A DNA stretch of 64,000 nucleotides from Diadema setosum (taxonomy: Eukaryota; Echinodermata; Echinoidea; Diadematoida; Diadematidae), in assembly GCF_964275005.1 (NCBI RefSeq), contig NC_092688.1, forward strand, positions 19,002,403 through 19,066,402, written 5' to 3'. This document shows positions 46,349 to 58,678 of the stretch, in pieces (within the stretch, counting starts at the first letter, position 1; each line of letters starts with the position of its first letter). The notes under the pieces are model-generated. The model searched no databases, was not told the origin of the DNA, and was given only the letters and a program-made list of their open reading frames with translations. The translations under genes and the position numbers were made by a program.

Positions 46349-46690
46349 TTAAAGGGGTGGTTGGTTGAGGTGGGACTTGAAGTTTCCAACTGTTTTGTGA
46401 GATAATGAGAAACATCTTATGAAAAATGAATGAACATACAAATTCTAAGAGGAATTCAAGGTCTATTTGACGGAAATTGGTTTTTAAATGGCTGAGATAT
46501 TCAAACCAAAGCGATCCTAATGAAAATGGAACCCACCTTTTATTAGGATCGCTTTGTTTTTCTTTGTTTTTGGATATCTAAGCCATTTCAAACCCAATTT
46601 TCATGGAATAAACTTTGAATTCCACTTATAGAATTTTTTGTGCTTCTTAACTTTTCATAAAGTGGTTTGTAAGTTAAAAGTTACTTTTTT
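46349..46690. mobile_element. Palindromic MITE, TTAA family
   Basis: Begins TTAAAGGGGTGGTTGG. GTGAGATAATGAGAAACATC pairs with the right-hand CATAAAGTGGTTTG region, and GGAATTCAAGGTCTATTTGA with ATAAACTTTGAATTCC. The central hairpin is GCGATCCTAATGAAAATGG / CACCTTTTATTAGGATCGC. The right terminus is degraded. Confidence 0.6.
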
Positions 46691-49249
46691 GCAATTGGCT
46701 ATATAAAGTCAGCTGTTACCTGGATAGGCAAGGCCTTTGAGTATCGCCCTTAATCTAGTTTGTTAATATTTTGATATGCAGGTATACCCTGAGCGTAGTT
46801 GGAAAGCCGCTCATGAATTATGTAACATAATAGTTTGATACTTATTCACATATAATTACTGTTTTTGGCAGATCAATAATATCATTTTCTTCCATAACCA
46901 GCATTCAAAATAATAAACAGACATTATGTGTTCAGTCTTACTTGTTGCTCTAAAGTACTGTCTTGTGAAACACATCACAGTCACGGCATTGCATTCAAGC
47001 CTTGTAATAGCACCCGTGGTCCGGAGACAGTTGCTCGCATCATGCCTGTGCGTGCCTGCTGGACGTGACCACAGAAATGGGCGTAACGTAAACAGCTATG
47101 TGACGTCTAATCCAAAAGCTAATGGTGATTGGCTGTGATCACGATGTGACCATACTTTCAGCTGCCAATGATTTCCCTCCTTCCATTCTCGCAATGTTTG
47201 TTTTGACATGCTGTCATTGACGTACAGGTAGATGTAATAATGTAGAGTGGTCTACTCTTGACATTTTTTAATGTAAACTCAGTACATTTCTTATTCGCCG
47301 GTTTGGTGAATTATAATTTACAGTTTGAGATATAGCAATCTTTGGGGTTTCTTTTCAGCATTTCTCTGAAATTTATTTTGCTAATCATATCAGTACCATA
47401 GCAACATGCAAATTAAAGGCTCAGTGTATATAGGGAATGCTACATTCCAATGTAGTTTCTTCATCACCATATTACTTTTGCAATGTTTGACAGACTGATG
47501 ATGTCTTCGGCAGAATCTTAGGTAGTTTTTCTGTGGACTTTCCAGTTAACCTGAAGAAAAAGAGCAGGAAAATTATAATGGCACGTGTCTACATACTCAT
47601 TTGGCCACATAAGTGGTGTTGAGGATGTCATGAATCAACATAATGTCCACGTGCATTTGCATTGCATTGTTCCTTTAACCGTCAAAACCTCTAATGTACT
47701 TTATAATATGCTTTATACTGGAAACTTGTTTTAGCATTTCTAACGTTCAGGAATTAGAGAATGTCACTTAAAAAAAAAAAACACCCACCTAGGCATCCTA
47801 ACTGAGTCAATAAGACGTATAATTGGCATGTTCGCCTGCTTAACCTGTTGAGGAAGAGTCCTGAGTATACTCGGGCAAGGGTCTATTGGAAATGCGTGTT
47901 GTAGCAAAATCAGCCCGTCTTTCAACAGGCAAGTAATCTTCAGTTTTCGTACTCTGGATACTGTAGTCTTTCAATCCATACGAACATTCCAAAGTTTCAA
48001 AATTCATACATTTCAAAATTTCACGCAAAGTTTATTGTCATAAATATTCTTTCAGGCAAACGTCTTCAGTTGAATATCAGTCTTGTATTTTTGCAGTCAC
48101 CCTATCTAAATAATTACCATAATATGCTATTGATTGATTCACGCGACACCATTCATGGAACCTGTGTCGCCGTTAGCCAAGTACGTTTTGTACAGAAATA
48201 AGTCCAGCGTATAAGGCTCGTAAAAATAAAGTGTCGCGTAGACGGCGCTATACATCTCTGACGAGAATATGTGAAGTTGAGGAGATATCATGTGAAGTTA
48301 GAGGAGACCTCCGGATGAATTCTAGATTTTTACATTTGAACAAAATATCATAAGTTAGTTATACTGGGTACAGAGTTTCAGAATTTATAACGACTGGGAT
48401 AAAGAAATTTATAACAAATTGCAATGAACAAGGATGATGACAATCATGGTAGCCTCAACATCAAGAAACTAGTAATAAACGCATTAGCTCAAGGAAGCAG
48501 GACAAAAGAAGAAGGCATGCATAGATTATACACAGGTAAACTTGCAAGCAAGCGGTATTGTAATGGAATGACACTACATTTCTGAAAAATGAGAGACTCC
48601 TATAATATGTCATCATCTTTGTTCAGTGTAACTTGTCTAAGGTGTTTCAAAGTGCTGTCCGGAATGCCCCTTGAATTTGGCACTCTGCGCGTTCTTTCGA
48701 TGTACATCGCCCTAACGAAATCTAAACAAACAAACAAACAAACAAACAAACGGAAGAGATATTTTATTTCCAGCATTATGTTTGTCCTGTCAAATCAAAC
48801 CATACAAAAGAGACGTTAAATTTGATGGCTCTTTGATAGCTATACTTTGTTGCTGGTGATGTTTTTCATCTAGCTGGAATAAAGCGTTATAAATGGTTCA
48901 TTCTAGGTTTTTTTTATTCGCTGATGGGTTATATAAAAAAAAATCGTTATTCTTGTAACTTTATTTCCCCATTTGGTGACCTTTAATCTACCAGTTGCAT
49001 ATTTAGTTCTCGTCCTGGTGGTGATGATTTTCTAGGCCAGTCTAGCAGCTCTTTGCCTATTAGACGGTTCCAACATATCTGGTCAAGCTTTCCCGAAAAA
49101 ATGAATTTACATTCATAATGAAATTATAAATCCATTCACATTTAATATTATCCATACATCAGTTGTTTTTTTGTTTTTTTTAATTAAATTTTGCTAAGAA
49201 CTTCGTAACATGAAATTACATTTTATTCGTGGAAAATGAGCAAAGAAAA
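46691..49249. other. Intergenic, no gene recognised
   Basis: No exon set is supported. A short inverted pair CGCGACAC (48142) / GTGTCGCG (48230) may mark a ~100 bp MITE. (AAAC)n lies at 48723-48750. A segment at 47490-47560 (CAGACTGATGATGTC, GGCAGAATCTT) resembles 3325-3355, suggesting a shared old repeat. Confidence 0.35.
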
Positions 49250-49328
49250 TGGGATTCCGTCGGGATTGAACCCGAGACTTCCTGATTGCTAGACCGGTGC
49301 TCTACCAACTGAGCTATGGAAAGTCCTA
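49250..49328 (-). mobile_element. tRNA-derived SINE
   Basis: Minus-strand ATAGCTCAGTTGGTAGAGC (A box) and CGGGTTCAATCCC (B box) frame a tRNA-like core with loop TCTAGCAAT. The acceptor arms do not pair, so it is not a working tRNA gene. The body continues toward 49200 (CATTTTCCACGAATAAAAT). Confidence 0.7.
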
Positions 49329-49478
49329 GTACAGTGTTCGTCCCAGAAACCCTTAGTTCTCAATGTTCGAATGGTCAGAAGCTACAGCAGTGTGTAGATG
49401 CTTTACTCTATGTATCCTGACTACAAGTGCTTTCATTAGGTATATGTCATTAACTTTCTGGAGATGTTAGATTGTGAT

Positions 49479-49960
49479 TTGATTTGATTTGATTTGATTT
49501 GATTTGATTTATTTCCACCTTCAAGCAAATACAAATTGAATACAAATTTCAAAAGCACAAAGACAAAGAATAACAAGTGCACTGATACAAAACGATAATA
49601 AATATTATAACAGTACACATAGATACACATAAGCAATTGCATTGAGCAGTTTACATACATAGAAACATAAAATAAAATGTACAGTATTTTCTAGTAAATA
49701 ACAGAGATAACTGAATGCAGAGGACAGCCATCGTGAGCGAATAAGCTTGAAATGGATGGGGCCTAGTAAAAAGGCTCTCTTGGAGGAGATTAATAGATAT
49801 TGTCATGGCCTGCACATTGATATCTAACTTTAAAAAAGAAAAAAAAATGATTTGCCAGGTGCACGATAATGTTTGTGAAACTTTGTTTTTGTTGGGTTTT
49901 TTTTCAAGCCACAGAGAGACGATAGGTATTTCAACGCACAAATAGATTATAATAACTTGT
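49479..49960 (-). mobile_element. LINE-like 3' tail with (AAATC)n
   Basis: On the + strand, six GATTT repeats (49479-49510) are followed by TATTTCCACCTTCAAG; on the minus strand this is GGTGGAAATAAATC plus repeats, the CR1/L2 style of 3' end. Upstream sequence to about 49960 is plausibly its 3' UTR; no coding motif recognised. Confidence 0.45.
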
Positions 49961-50338
49961 TCCCTCAAAACTTCAACGAGAGTTTATGTTTTAAATGAAG
50001 GTATACTGATTATAATTATATGAGTTTATGAGTACTTTTTAAAAGGAAGAATTTAAACCTAGTCCAGCATTATCTTTTCAGTGGCATTGAACTTGTTATG
50101 TACATTTTTGGAACATCAGAGATTTTTGCAAATGATAAATGGAATGCATCTCGAATTCAAATACGCTTTTGTTCATAAATGTACACAGCTCGACAATCAG
50201 GTGAGATGAAGCTCTATTTTTTTTTGTTAGTTTGTTTTGTGTTTCTATCATTTATATTTTTCACGGAGATCACAATTAATTATTGTCTGACCTTGTACCA
50301 CTGGATAGGAAAAGCGTGGGTACACCGGCGCCATCTTT

Positions 50339-51281
50339 TATATATACCTTGAAAGTGTCTGCATATACGTTGGCCATTCGCTAATTATTGTGACAAAGGA
50401 TCCTACCAGCGCTTGCCCCATTATCCTTTGCGGAATGGTTTCGTAGTAGAGAAGAGCTTTTAGTCTTATAAAGGTCTTGCCCAAAACCAGCGGAAAAAAC
50501 GTAGCTGAAGAATTTCAGTTTTTTCCAGATATTTAGACTGGCAAAAAAAGTTCCCCGCTACTCAGTGTAAAATGGTAAGTCAAACTTTTGCCGATGCATT
50601 ACTATCCTGCAGAAGGAGTCTTTCATTATGTTATGTATTTGCATTGTATATTTATGTGTGTGTGTGTGTGTGTGTGTTTGCCTGTTTTATAGTCGCCTTT
50701 TCTGCTGATTTTCCGGCAAATACATACCATTTTTATCCTTGCCAGAAGGTTGAGGGTTCTCCGCGGCATACAAAACCGTGACGCTACGTGTAGTCGTTTC
50801 TCTCTGAAAACCCAATGAACTCTCAAAAATATAGGCTCTTACCTTTCTTTGGTTATATTATTTCGTGTCCTTGTCAGCGCATACAATGTATATGCACAGT
50901 TACAAGATACAAATTAACGTACTGATTGATATCTACCATTAGCGAATTTACTTGAAAATACTTTTACATCAAACTGTCTGTTGAGAAAATTATTTTTTCT
51001 CTTTTCTACCTTTCTAGCACAGGTAAAATGTAAGCAATGTTGTAATATCGTTACGAGATTTCATCCGAATACAAATATAAAGGGCTGATCTATATGTACA
51101 TAATGTCGGATACGTTGGATCGTTGCAGCGTGTAAATGATGTGGCATTCTTATAGACATGATAGAAGACTTCTGTAATAATCAATTGGCTGACTGGTTTT
51201 TCTCATTCGTTCACAGTGGGCTGTGTGGCAAGAAAACAAGAGCTGGATGAACTGCTTGTTTCTAATCACCATGATCAAACG
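50339..51281 (+). other. Speculative first two exons of an unknown gene
   Basis: A TATA-like TTTATATATACC at 50338-50349 is followed by a leader ending AAAATG at 50574, directly before GTAAGT. A good acceptor (TTCGTTCACAG) precedes 51217, and the frame from that ATG reads WAVWQENKSWMNCLF and on to a GTAGGT donor at 51282. No further exon is seen before the transposon at 51720. Unrecognised; it could be chance. Confidence 0.2.
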
Positions 51282-51834
51282 TAGGTTTCCGTTTTACGAG
51301 TTGTGTAAATTCTCTCAGCTCGGCTCATTAAATCTGGAATGTTATATAATATCATTGACACTGCGTACATTAAGCCCTGTGATGTAATGAGTGTCAAACT
51401 TATATGGGCCTTTTTTGCCTCGTGTCAAGCTCGTGGGCTGTATGATTCCTGGATGTCGGACAAGTGACTTGCACCAGGTCTAAACAAACAGATAGCTTGC
51501 TAAACTTGCTAAAAGATGAATTTCAGTAAAAGTATGAGTGCATCATACTTCCCCATGATAACCTTTGACCTTAGCTGGTCACTGAAATGTTAGAAGATTA
51601 GAAATTTAGATTAGAAGATTAGAAAGTTAGAAGATTACACAGTTTTAGCAATTTTCCAGTTAGCGATGCAGTCAGAAAGTACAACAGAAATATTTAAAGA
51701 AACAGTGCCAAAGGGTTATAGTGGGGCAGCTTAGCAAACCTATTGTGCATTTTGTGATACAAGCACCAAATTTGGCACAAATGTACATTAACATATTGCA
51801 AACATTTTCAGATATTGGGCCACTTGGAATTCTC

Positions 51835-52535
51835 TCTTTATGTCCGCCATATTGGATTTCAAAATGGCCGCCATTTGAAATCTACATTTGCGACTATCTC
51901 TGGGTCTAATGGTGCTATTGACTCGATTCTGGTGTCTAAATGTATGTTTTGGGGGGCAAGGAATTCCAATGGTAACAATCTGCATTGCGTATTTTCACCA
52001 ATGGGCCGCCATATTGGATTTCAAAATGGCCGCCATTTGAAATCTACATTTGCGATTATCTCTGGGTCTAATGCTGCTATTGACTCGATTCTGGTGTCGA
52101 AATGTATGTTTTGGGGGGCAAGGAATCCAATGGTAACAATCTGCATTGCGCATTTTCAGCAATGGGCCGCCATATTGGATTTCAAAATGGCCGCCATGTA
52201 AAATCTACATTTGCTATTATCTCTGGGTCTAATGTGCTATTGACTCGATTCTGGTGTCTAAATGTATGTGTTTTTTTTTTGGGGGGGGGGGGCAAGGAAT
52301 CAAATGGTAATGATTTGCATTTCGTATTTTCACCAATGGGCCGCCATACTGGATTTCAAAATGGCCGCCATTTAAAATCTACATTTGCAATTATCTCTGG
52401 GTCTAATGCTGCTATTGACTCGATTCTGGTGTCTATATGTATGTTTTGGGGGGCAAGGAATCCAATGGTAACAATCTGCATTGCATATTTTCACCAATGG
52501 GCCGCCATATTGGATTTCAAAATGGCCGCTACTCG
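51835..52535 (+). repeat. Left ~161 bp tandem array of the transposon
   Basis: CCGCCATATTGGATTTCAAA recurs at 51844, 52006, 52167, 52341 and 52502 (spacings 162, 161, 174, 161). The longer spacing is caused by a T-run/G-run expansion (52268-52291). Unit contents: GGCCGCCAT, CTACATTTGCGATTATCTC, TGACTCGATTCTGGTGTC, GGGGGGCAAGGAA, GGTAACAATCTGCATTGC. Confidence 0.9.
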
Positions 52536-52716
52536 ATCTACATTTGTCGTTATCTTAGGATCTAATGACTTGATTTTGGTGGTGGTGGCGGTAGTTGTAG
52601 TGGTAGCTGTAGTGGCGGTGATGATAACAGAAGTATTACATTGTGTCATTCCAGGTTCATTGTGATGTATGCATGCCTATAGACTGACAGTGCTGGTTTT
52701 TTGTTTTTGTCGAAGA

Positions 52717-54632
52717 GGTTTAGATTAGCTCATGCTGAGCGAACTTCACCATCAACATCACCGCAACTCACCACAACTGACTGGAAATTACGCCTCATAT
52801 GTCAAGAAGACAAGGTGGCGACACTGACCAAACCTGATCAATCAAAGAGGTAAGACATTGGTAGTGGGTAAAGTTCACTCGCATAGAACTTGATCAAATT
52901 CAATGAACTTTGAGAGCTGCCAGGATCATTCACTTGGAAAGACTCAATGATGGTCATGGCATTGAAGCTGCGATGGTTGAACACGGTGCACAATATCACC
53001 AGACGTGCAGGCTCCAGTACAACAACACCAAACTACAGAGGGCACAAAAGAGGGCACTCAAAAAAGAAGGGCAGAGCGATGAGGAACAATTTTTATGCAA
53101 ACGCACCAGGACACATTCATGTTCATCGAGTACAGAGAAGGTCCAAGAAACGTGTTTCTACTGTGGATAACCTACTGGCGCTAACAGTCTTTGGAAAGCT
53201 GCAACATTGTCTCGGTGCTGCACTTGACAAAGCCTGCGAGCTGAACAGTGATAGTGATGCAGTCCATCTTGCCCGTGCTGCACACATTGTTCGCCATCAC
53301 ATGTTTGGAGAAGCCAAGCCCTTCACAGGATTCCCTGAAGGATGTCAAGAAGAATCTGTGCCACCGTTGCTGCTTGCCCTAGTCAGCATGATCCTAGAGG
53401 AACCCAGCATCAAGGACCAGACCGCAGACACTAACCCTGCAGCACTTACCGCAGCCCAGATACTGAAGTTCAACAGCGTCAAACACATGTGAACACGTGG
53501 CACCACATCGTCCACCTGTGTCAAGCACAGTGTTGCACAGGAGACCCCACTTCCAACATACATAGGGATGATGTTTCATGCTCATACACGCAAGAAGGAA
53601 TTGGACGACAGACTGTCACACGTTGGCCTGAGCATCTCTTTCTCGTCATCTTGGGCTGCATTTAATGCCAGCCAACAGCCACCAGATGCTCGAGTCATCT
53701 GCCCCATGTCGCTGCTTCCGCTCTTCCTGGAAAGTGCCCACATTGTGGCCATGATCCTGCTTTCAATTGATGTGAAAAATGCTGTAGAACAATTAACTGA
53801 ATCCTGGACAGACATCAGTGGTCACCTTTGATCAGCTACTGTTTGCTTTGGCCAGCAGATACAGTGGAAGTGGCGAGAGAGTTATGGTGAAGACCACATA
53901 GTGGTGATATTTGGTGGTCTCCACATATAGATGGCGTCACTGAAAACACTGGGGGACTGACTGCAAGGGAGTGATTGGGTGCAAGCACTTGTGCAAACTG
54001 AGATTACGATCGTGACAGCAGGGACAGCAGACTCATTCCTGCGAGCATTTCATGTCTTGCGCACAAGAAGAGCACATCGAGTGACTGCAACAGCACTGTA
54101 CATCCTGCAACACCATGCCTACAACCACTACTGTCTGGGAGAAACCAGGGACGCACAGGACCTTCATGCGTTTGAAGACTGGTGTCGCCAGAGACGAGAC
54201 AACATCACCCAGTTTCGCTACTGGGCAACTGTGCTAGAACTAGAACTATTGGTTCTAGTGTATGTGCGTTCTCTCAGGCAGGGATCGTTGATGATGTACC
54301 TCGATGCTCTGACAGAGCTGGTCCCACCTATGCTAGGTGGATACCAGTGCACCTTAAGGACATAGCAAAACTCACTACCAAACACCCAGATGTAGCCAGG
54401 AAATTCGGTGAAGGCCACTTCACAGTTCAGAAAACACAGAGGATGTTCTCTTCAATCCTGATTGACCAGGCACATGAGCAGAATAATGCCTGCATCAAAG
54501 GAGACGGTGGCGCAGTTGGGCTCACTGACAACCCTAGTGCCCTTCGTCGCTGGATGGTTGCGGGACCGGAGGTTGCTCGGGTGATCGAAGAATTCCAGGA
54601 TGGGAACCAATACTGTACACCGCAAACAGTAG
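52717..54632 (+). pseudogene. Broken transposase-like gene of an unclassified metazoan transposon family
   Basis: N-terminal segment about 52717-53165 has a zinc-ligand-like pattern (LICQED at the start, HGAQYHQTCRLQYNNTKLQ further on) with a probable short intron after 52850 (GTAAGA donor). The body shows blocks I recall from a widespread family of uncharacterised, multicopy proteins in invertebrates: CQEESVPPLLLALVSMI, MMFHAHTRKKELDDRL, SWAAFNASQQP, YVRSLRQGS, and a C-terminal IDQAHEQNNACIKGDGGAVG then RRWMVAGPEVARVIEEF. GLSIS is joined almost directly to SWAAF, so a segment of roughly 200 residues usual in the family is missing. Frame breaks also occur, so it is not expected to be functional. 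Assignment to a named superfamily is not possible from sequence reading alone. Confidence 0.65.
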
Positions 54633-54639
54633 ACAAACA

Positions 54640-55150
54640 AGACAAACAAGTTTCTGGGACCGTCTCTGTACTCAATGAACGTGAATGTGCCCTGGCGCAT
54701 TTCCATAAAGATTGTTCCTCATCGCTCTGCCCTTCTTTCTTGGGTGCTCTCTTTTGTGCCCTCTGTAGTTTGGTGTTGTTGTACTGGAGCCTGCACGTCT
54801 GGTGATATTGTGCACCGTGTGCAACCATCGCAGCTTCAATGCCATGACCATCATCGAGTCTTTCCAAGTGAAATGATCTTGCGAAGCTCTCAAAGTTCAC
54901 TGAATTTGATCAAGTTCTATGCGAGTGAACTGTACCCACTATCAATGTTTTTCCTCTTTGATTGGTCAGGTTTGGTCAGTGTCTCCATCTTGTCTTCTTG
55001 ACATATGAGGCACAACCTGCAGTCAGTTGTGGTGAGGTGCGGTGATGTTGACGGTGAAGTTCGCTCAGCATGAGCTAGTGTGAACCTCTTGGATATGGTG
55101 GAACTGTCTTGAACAAAAACAAGCACCGTCAGTCTACAGGCATGCATGAA
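54640..55150 (-). pseudogene. Inverted duplicate of the transposase N-terminal segment
   Basis: On the minus strand, FHLERLDDGHGIEAAMV, AQYHQTCRLQYNNTKLQ and, upstream, LICQEDKMETLTKPDQ repeat the N-terminal segment at 52717-53165 with minor changes. It ends at about the same residue and is joined to nothing further, so it is part of the right inverted repeat rather than a second gene. Confidence 0.75.
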
Positions 55151-55299
55151 TCACGATGAACCTGGAATGACACAATGTAACATTTCTGGCATCATCACTG
55201 CCACTACAGCTACCACTACACCTACAACTACTACCACCACCACCACCACCACCAGAATCAAGTCATTAGATCCAAAGATAACGACAAATGTAGATCGCG

Positions 55300-56235
55300 A
55301 AGCCGCCATGTATAAAAGCAGCCATTTTGAAATCCAATATGGCGGCCTATTTGGTGAAAATACGTAATATAAATTGTTACCATTGGATTCCTTGCCCCCC
55401 AAAACATACATTTAGACACCAGAATCGAGTCAATAGCAGCATTAGACCCAGAGATAATCGCAAATGTAGATTTCAAATGGCGGCCATTTTGAAATCCAAT
55501 ATGACGGCCCATTGGTGAAAACACGCAATGCAGATTGTTACCATTGGATTCCTTGCCCCCCCCCCCCAAAAAAAAAAACCAACAACAACAACAAAAAAAC
55601 GTACATTTAGACACCAGAATCGAGTCAATAGCAACATTAGACCCAGAGATAATCACAAATGTAGATTTCAAATGGCGGCCATTTTGAAATCCAATATGGC
55701 GGCCCATTGGTGAAAATACGCAATGCAGATTGTTACCATTGGATTCCTTGCCCCCCAAAACATACATTTAGACACCAGAATCGAGTCAATAGCAGCATTA
55801 GACCCAGAGATAATCGCAAATGTAGATTTCAAATGGCGGCCATTTTGAAATCCAATATGGCGGCCCGTTGGTGAAAACACGCAATGCAGATTGTTACCAT
55901 TGGATTCCTTACCCCTCCCCCCCCCAAAAAAAAAAGAAAAAAAAAACAACAACAACAACAACAAAACGTACATTTAGACACCAGAATCGAGTCAATAGCA
56001 ACATTAGACCCAGAGATAATCGCAAATGTAGATTTCAAATGGCGGCCATTTTGAAATCCAATATGGCGGCCCATTAATGAAAATACGCAATGCAGATTGT
56101 TACCATTGGATTCCTTGTCCCCCAAAACATACATTTAGACACCAGAATCGAGTCAATAGCAGCATTAGACCCAGAGATAATCGCAAATGTAAATTTCAAA
56201 TGGCGGCCACTTTGAAATCCAATATGGCGGACATA
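55300..56235 (-). repeat. Right ~161 bp tandem array of the transposon
   Basis: The reverse-complement landmark CCAATATGGCGG (once ATGACGG) occurs at about 55341, 55503, 55698, 55859, 56065 and 56226. Spacings alternate near 161 and about 195-206 because C-run/A-run tracts (55555-55578, 55916-55945) enlarge two units. Confidence 0.9.
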
Positions 56236-56440
56236 AAGACAGAATTTCGAGTGGCCCAATATCTAAAAATGTTTGCAACATGTTAATGCACATGTGTGCC
56301 AAATTTGGTGCTTGTATCACAAAATGCAGAATTCCTTTGAATTTTCGAGCTAAACCGCCCCACTATTAAATGTTTTGACTCTCGGGAAATATTTGACTTT
56401 GAATATGTCTCGAAGAATGATAGCACGGCACATTATTGAA

Positions 56441-56496
56441 GCCCAGAGTTGAAATCTACTTGCGATAATATCGCAAGTAGATTTCAACTCTGGGCT
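56441..56496. repeat. Perfect ~27 bp-arm palindrome beside the transposon
   Basis: GCCCAGAGTTGAAATCTACT and TGCGATA are followed by a single A and then the exact mirror TATCGCA, AGTAGATTTCAACTCTGGGC. Words such as GAAATCTAC and TGCGAT recall the neighbouring 161 bp unit. Confidence 0.95.
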
Positions 56497-57932
56497 TATG
56501 TATGGCTTATGTATGTATGTCGTTTGCACAATCATTTGGAAAAGCGGTGACAATTTATACTATGTCTTTGTGAAATCAGACGCCATATCAGGTTGTTACG
56601 TAGATATAATTTGCATATTTAGAATTCATGCGCAAGATGCTATTATGAAATAGATCACAAGAAAAGATTTTTTTTTTTTTTTTTTTTTTTTTAGATTTGC
56701 CTTCGTCTGTACTGGCTTGAAGTGCGACAGCTGATGTTGCTGATCATCCACGAAATCTGACAGTGTTTGTCCTTTAAAAAACATTATACTGGCGAGGCCA
56801 GAAGGAGGAGGTAACCTCCTTGGGAGAGGTAACCCAACTGATCCCTCCTTACGTTTACTGATATCAGAAATTGTCAACATTGCATTCGCTGTGCCTTCAT
56901 TTCTGTTTCTTTATTCGTTAGCATGGTTGTCTCTTACGAAGCCCATCGATAAGAAGATGGCAAGCAGCTGCAAAGATGTTCTCGGACTAAACTACACATT
57001 GCCGACACTAGGTATGTGCCCGGACGAACTACATCGGAGTGGTCTTAGAACAATGACTATTCCAAAGTTGATTTCGCCCATGGTCTCGGCAGATGTCCCA
57101 TGCAGTGCTCGGCAAAGCAGACTCGGAATTCCTTTTGGACACCGGATCTGTAGAGCTCCAGGTTCGTCTGCCCGTGTTGAATCAGATTTCAAGACGTGTT
57201 GCATTTTGTTCTCTTTGACTTAATGTCTTAAGGTTTGCTCCTTCAACAATGACCAACCTTTTGTAATAGAAGTAATGGGATGCAATACGTGTCCCGGAAG
57301 ACAGAGGGGGAAAAAGAAAAAGAAAAAGAAAAAGAAAAAGAAAGGAACAGTTTCAATGACAACGCAAAAGGCACACCTATGTTATACAAAATGTTGTCTC
57401 TTGAAAGCTAGAGCTGTTAATTTTCAGATTTTGAACTGGAGGTGTTATTACATAATAACGAGAACATTTAACCGTTAAATTTCAAAAAAACTTCTGCAAA
57501 TGCCAATAATAAGGCGAAAGCATTTAAACTTCATGTCAGGAATGTAAAGGTTCATTTCAATGTCATTGAATTCCACATCAAATTCTAAAATAACACAGCT
57601 CTCAAACCTCATCAAACCTATTCTTAAAGCGTTATATTATTATGATGTGTCAATTGAATCTGGCGCATATTTATACAAAATTTACAGGCGAGCAGCACAA
57701 TCCATTCTGCCGTTACTTCACACTTACAAATGAGTCAAACGCTCATTCTGGTATATCAATAATCAACGGAAGTTGATCTCGAAGAAGACACTATGTCTTT
57801 TAGTTACACCGGTTCACAACAGGAAAATTATATGTCTATAAATCTATAGTCATGATTTCAACTGAAGCTGATACTGAGGCTGGTATGAAAAGTATTAGAA
57901 ATGGATAATGATTTCAAATAGACCCTATAGAA
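56497..57932. other. Intergenic, no supported gene
   Basis: A T run at 56669-56691, a small palindrome GGAGGTAACCTCC (56807), and (GAAAAA)n at 57309-57345. Open frames at 56891-57223 show no recognised domain or splice set. Confidence 0.35.
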
Positions 57933-58153
57933 ACCCTGATGGAAAGAACACAATGTCCCACCATGTGAAACAGAATGTGAAACACACATATGAATAATTG
58001 TGAATCATCAATTCACAGTGTGAAACAGAACATCACTGTGTGAATACCCTGTGACAAACCACACCACACTGTAAAATAATCTTCGTTTTCACTTAGTCGA
58101 CAAAATGGACACATTGTGAACACACTGTGAGACACTGTTCTTTCCAGCAGGGG
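57933..58153. mobile_element. MITE (~220 bp) with CACTGTGTGAA words
   Basis: CCCTGATGGAAAGAACACA and TGTTCTTTCCAGCAGGG are terminal inverted repeats. The interior has many CACAGTGTGAA/CACTGTG words making further partial hairpins. Confidence 0.7.
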
Positions 58154-58678
58154 ATATCTCTTGAAATTCATTTTTTTTAATGGAATTACTAAGTGTTTTT
58201 TTTTTTATTTCGAGTTGTATTGGGGGTAGAGGAAAATAAGGCGAGTAAAGAAAGGTATACGTTATCAATTCCAGATGGAGGCATAAAATCTGAGACCATT
58301 AGCAAATCTCTTCGTTTATCACCTTGTCGGTGATGTCGCCTTACTTTTCCATTCAGTTCTCAAGAACATATTTCATCTTTTAGTGATCGTGAATTCTGTA
58401 ATCTCATTGGTCAATCAACCACTGAATATTTCCCGTATTCCGTGAATAAGGTCATATTGTGCGCATGCGCTAAATCCGCCACTGAATATTTTCCGTATTC
58501 CGTGATAATATGACGTCGTAATATTACACAGCTATAGCTGCGCGTGTGTATATATTATGCGCGCATAATCAGCTCGCGAGACGTACGTCAACATGGCTGA
58601 CAGCCGGCGATTTCAACATCATTCACGAGAGGAAATCAGCAAGTAGAAGGTTAGCACAACGCCCCAAAAGATAAAATC
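58154..58678. other. Intergenic, CpG-containing, no gene recognised
   Basis: Two near-direct repeats CCACTGAATATTTCCCGTAT (58428) and CCACTGAATATTTTCCGTAT (58480) lie 52 bp apart, followed by GCGCGCATAATC. The second repeat's TTCCGTGATAATA is like the foldback arm at 58700. Confidence 0.4.

Larger units (their letters stand above)
51720..56364 (+). mobile_element. DNA transposon with ~1.5 kb compound terminal inverted repeats
   Basis: The ends AGTGGGGCAGCTTAGC and GCTAAACCGCCCCACT are inverted and TTA flanks both sides when TAGTGGGG is taken as the terminus (possible 3 bp target duplication). Inward from the ends: a 120 bp edge (TTTTGTGATACAAGCACCAA), a tandem array of ~161 bp units (five on the left, six on the right), a GTGGTGG/CCACCACC simple stretch, then a copy of the N-terminal coding segment. 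All of this is present in both arms in opposite orientation (left to about 53165, right from about 54640). Only about 1.5 kb in the middle is single copy. Confidence 0.75.

Noticed and set aside
46926-47138. A 70-codon frame in a CpG-containing stretch
   Set aside because: No domain, splice set or promoter evidence.
49250-49328. A functional tRNA gene
   Set aside because: A and B boxes are present but the acceptor stem does not pair and a SINE body follows; the same holds for 3721, 40741 and 63427.
51835-56235. A CRISPR-like array
   Set aside because: Whole ~161 bp units repeat, with no short repeat/unique spacer pattern, and the context is eukaryotic transposon ends.
57080-57215. A possible retroelement protease remnant (a DTGS motif)
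   Set aside because: A single short motif without neighbouring domains or terminal repeats; too weak to call even as a fossil.
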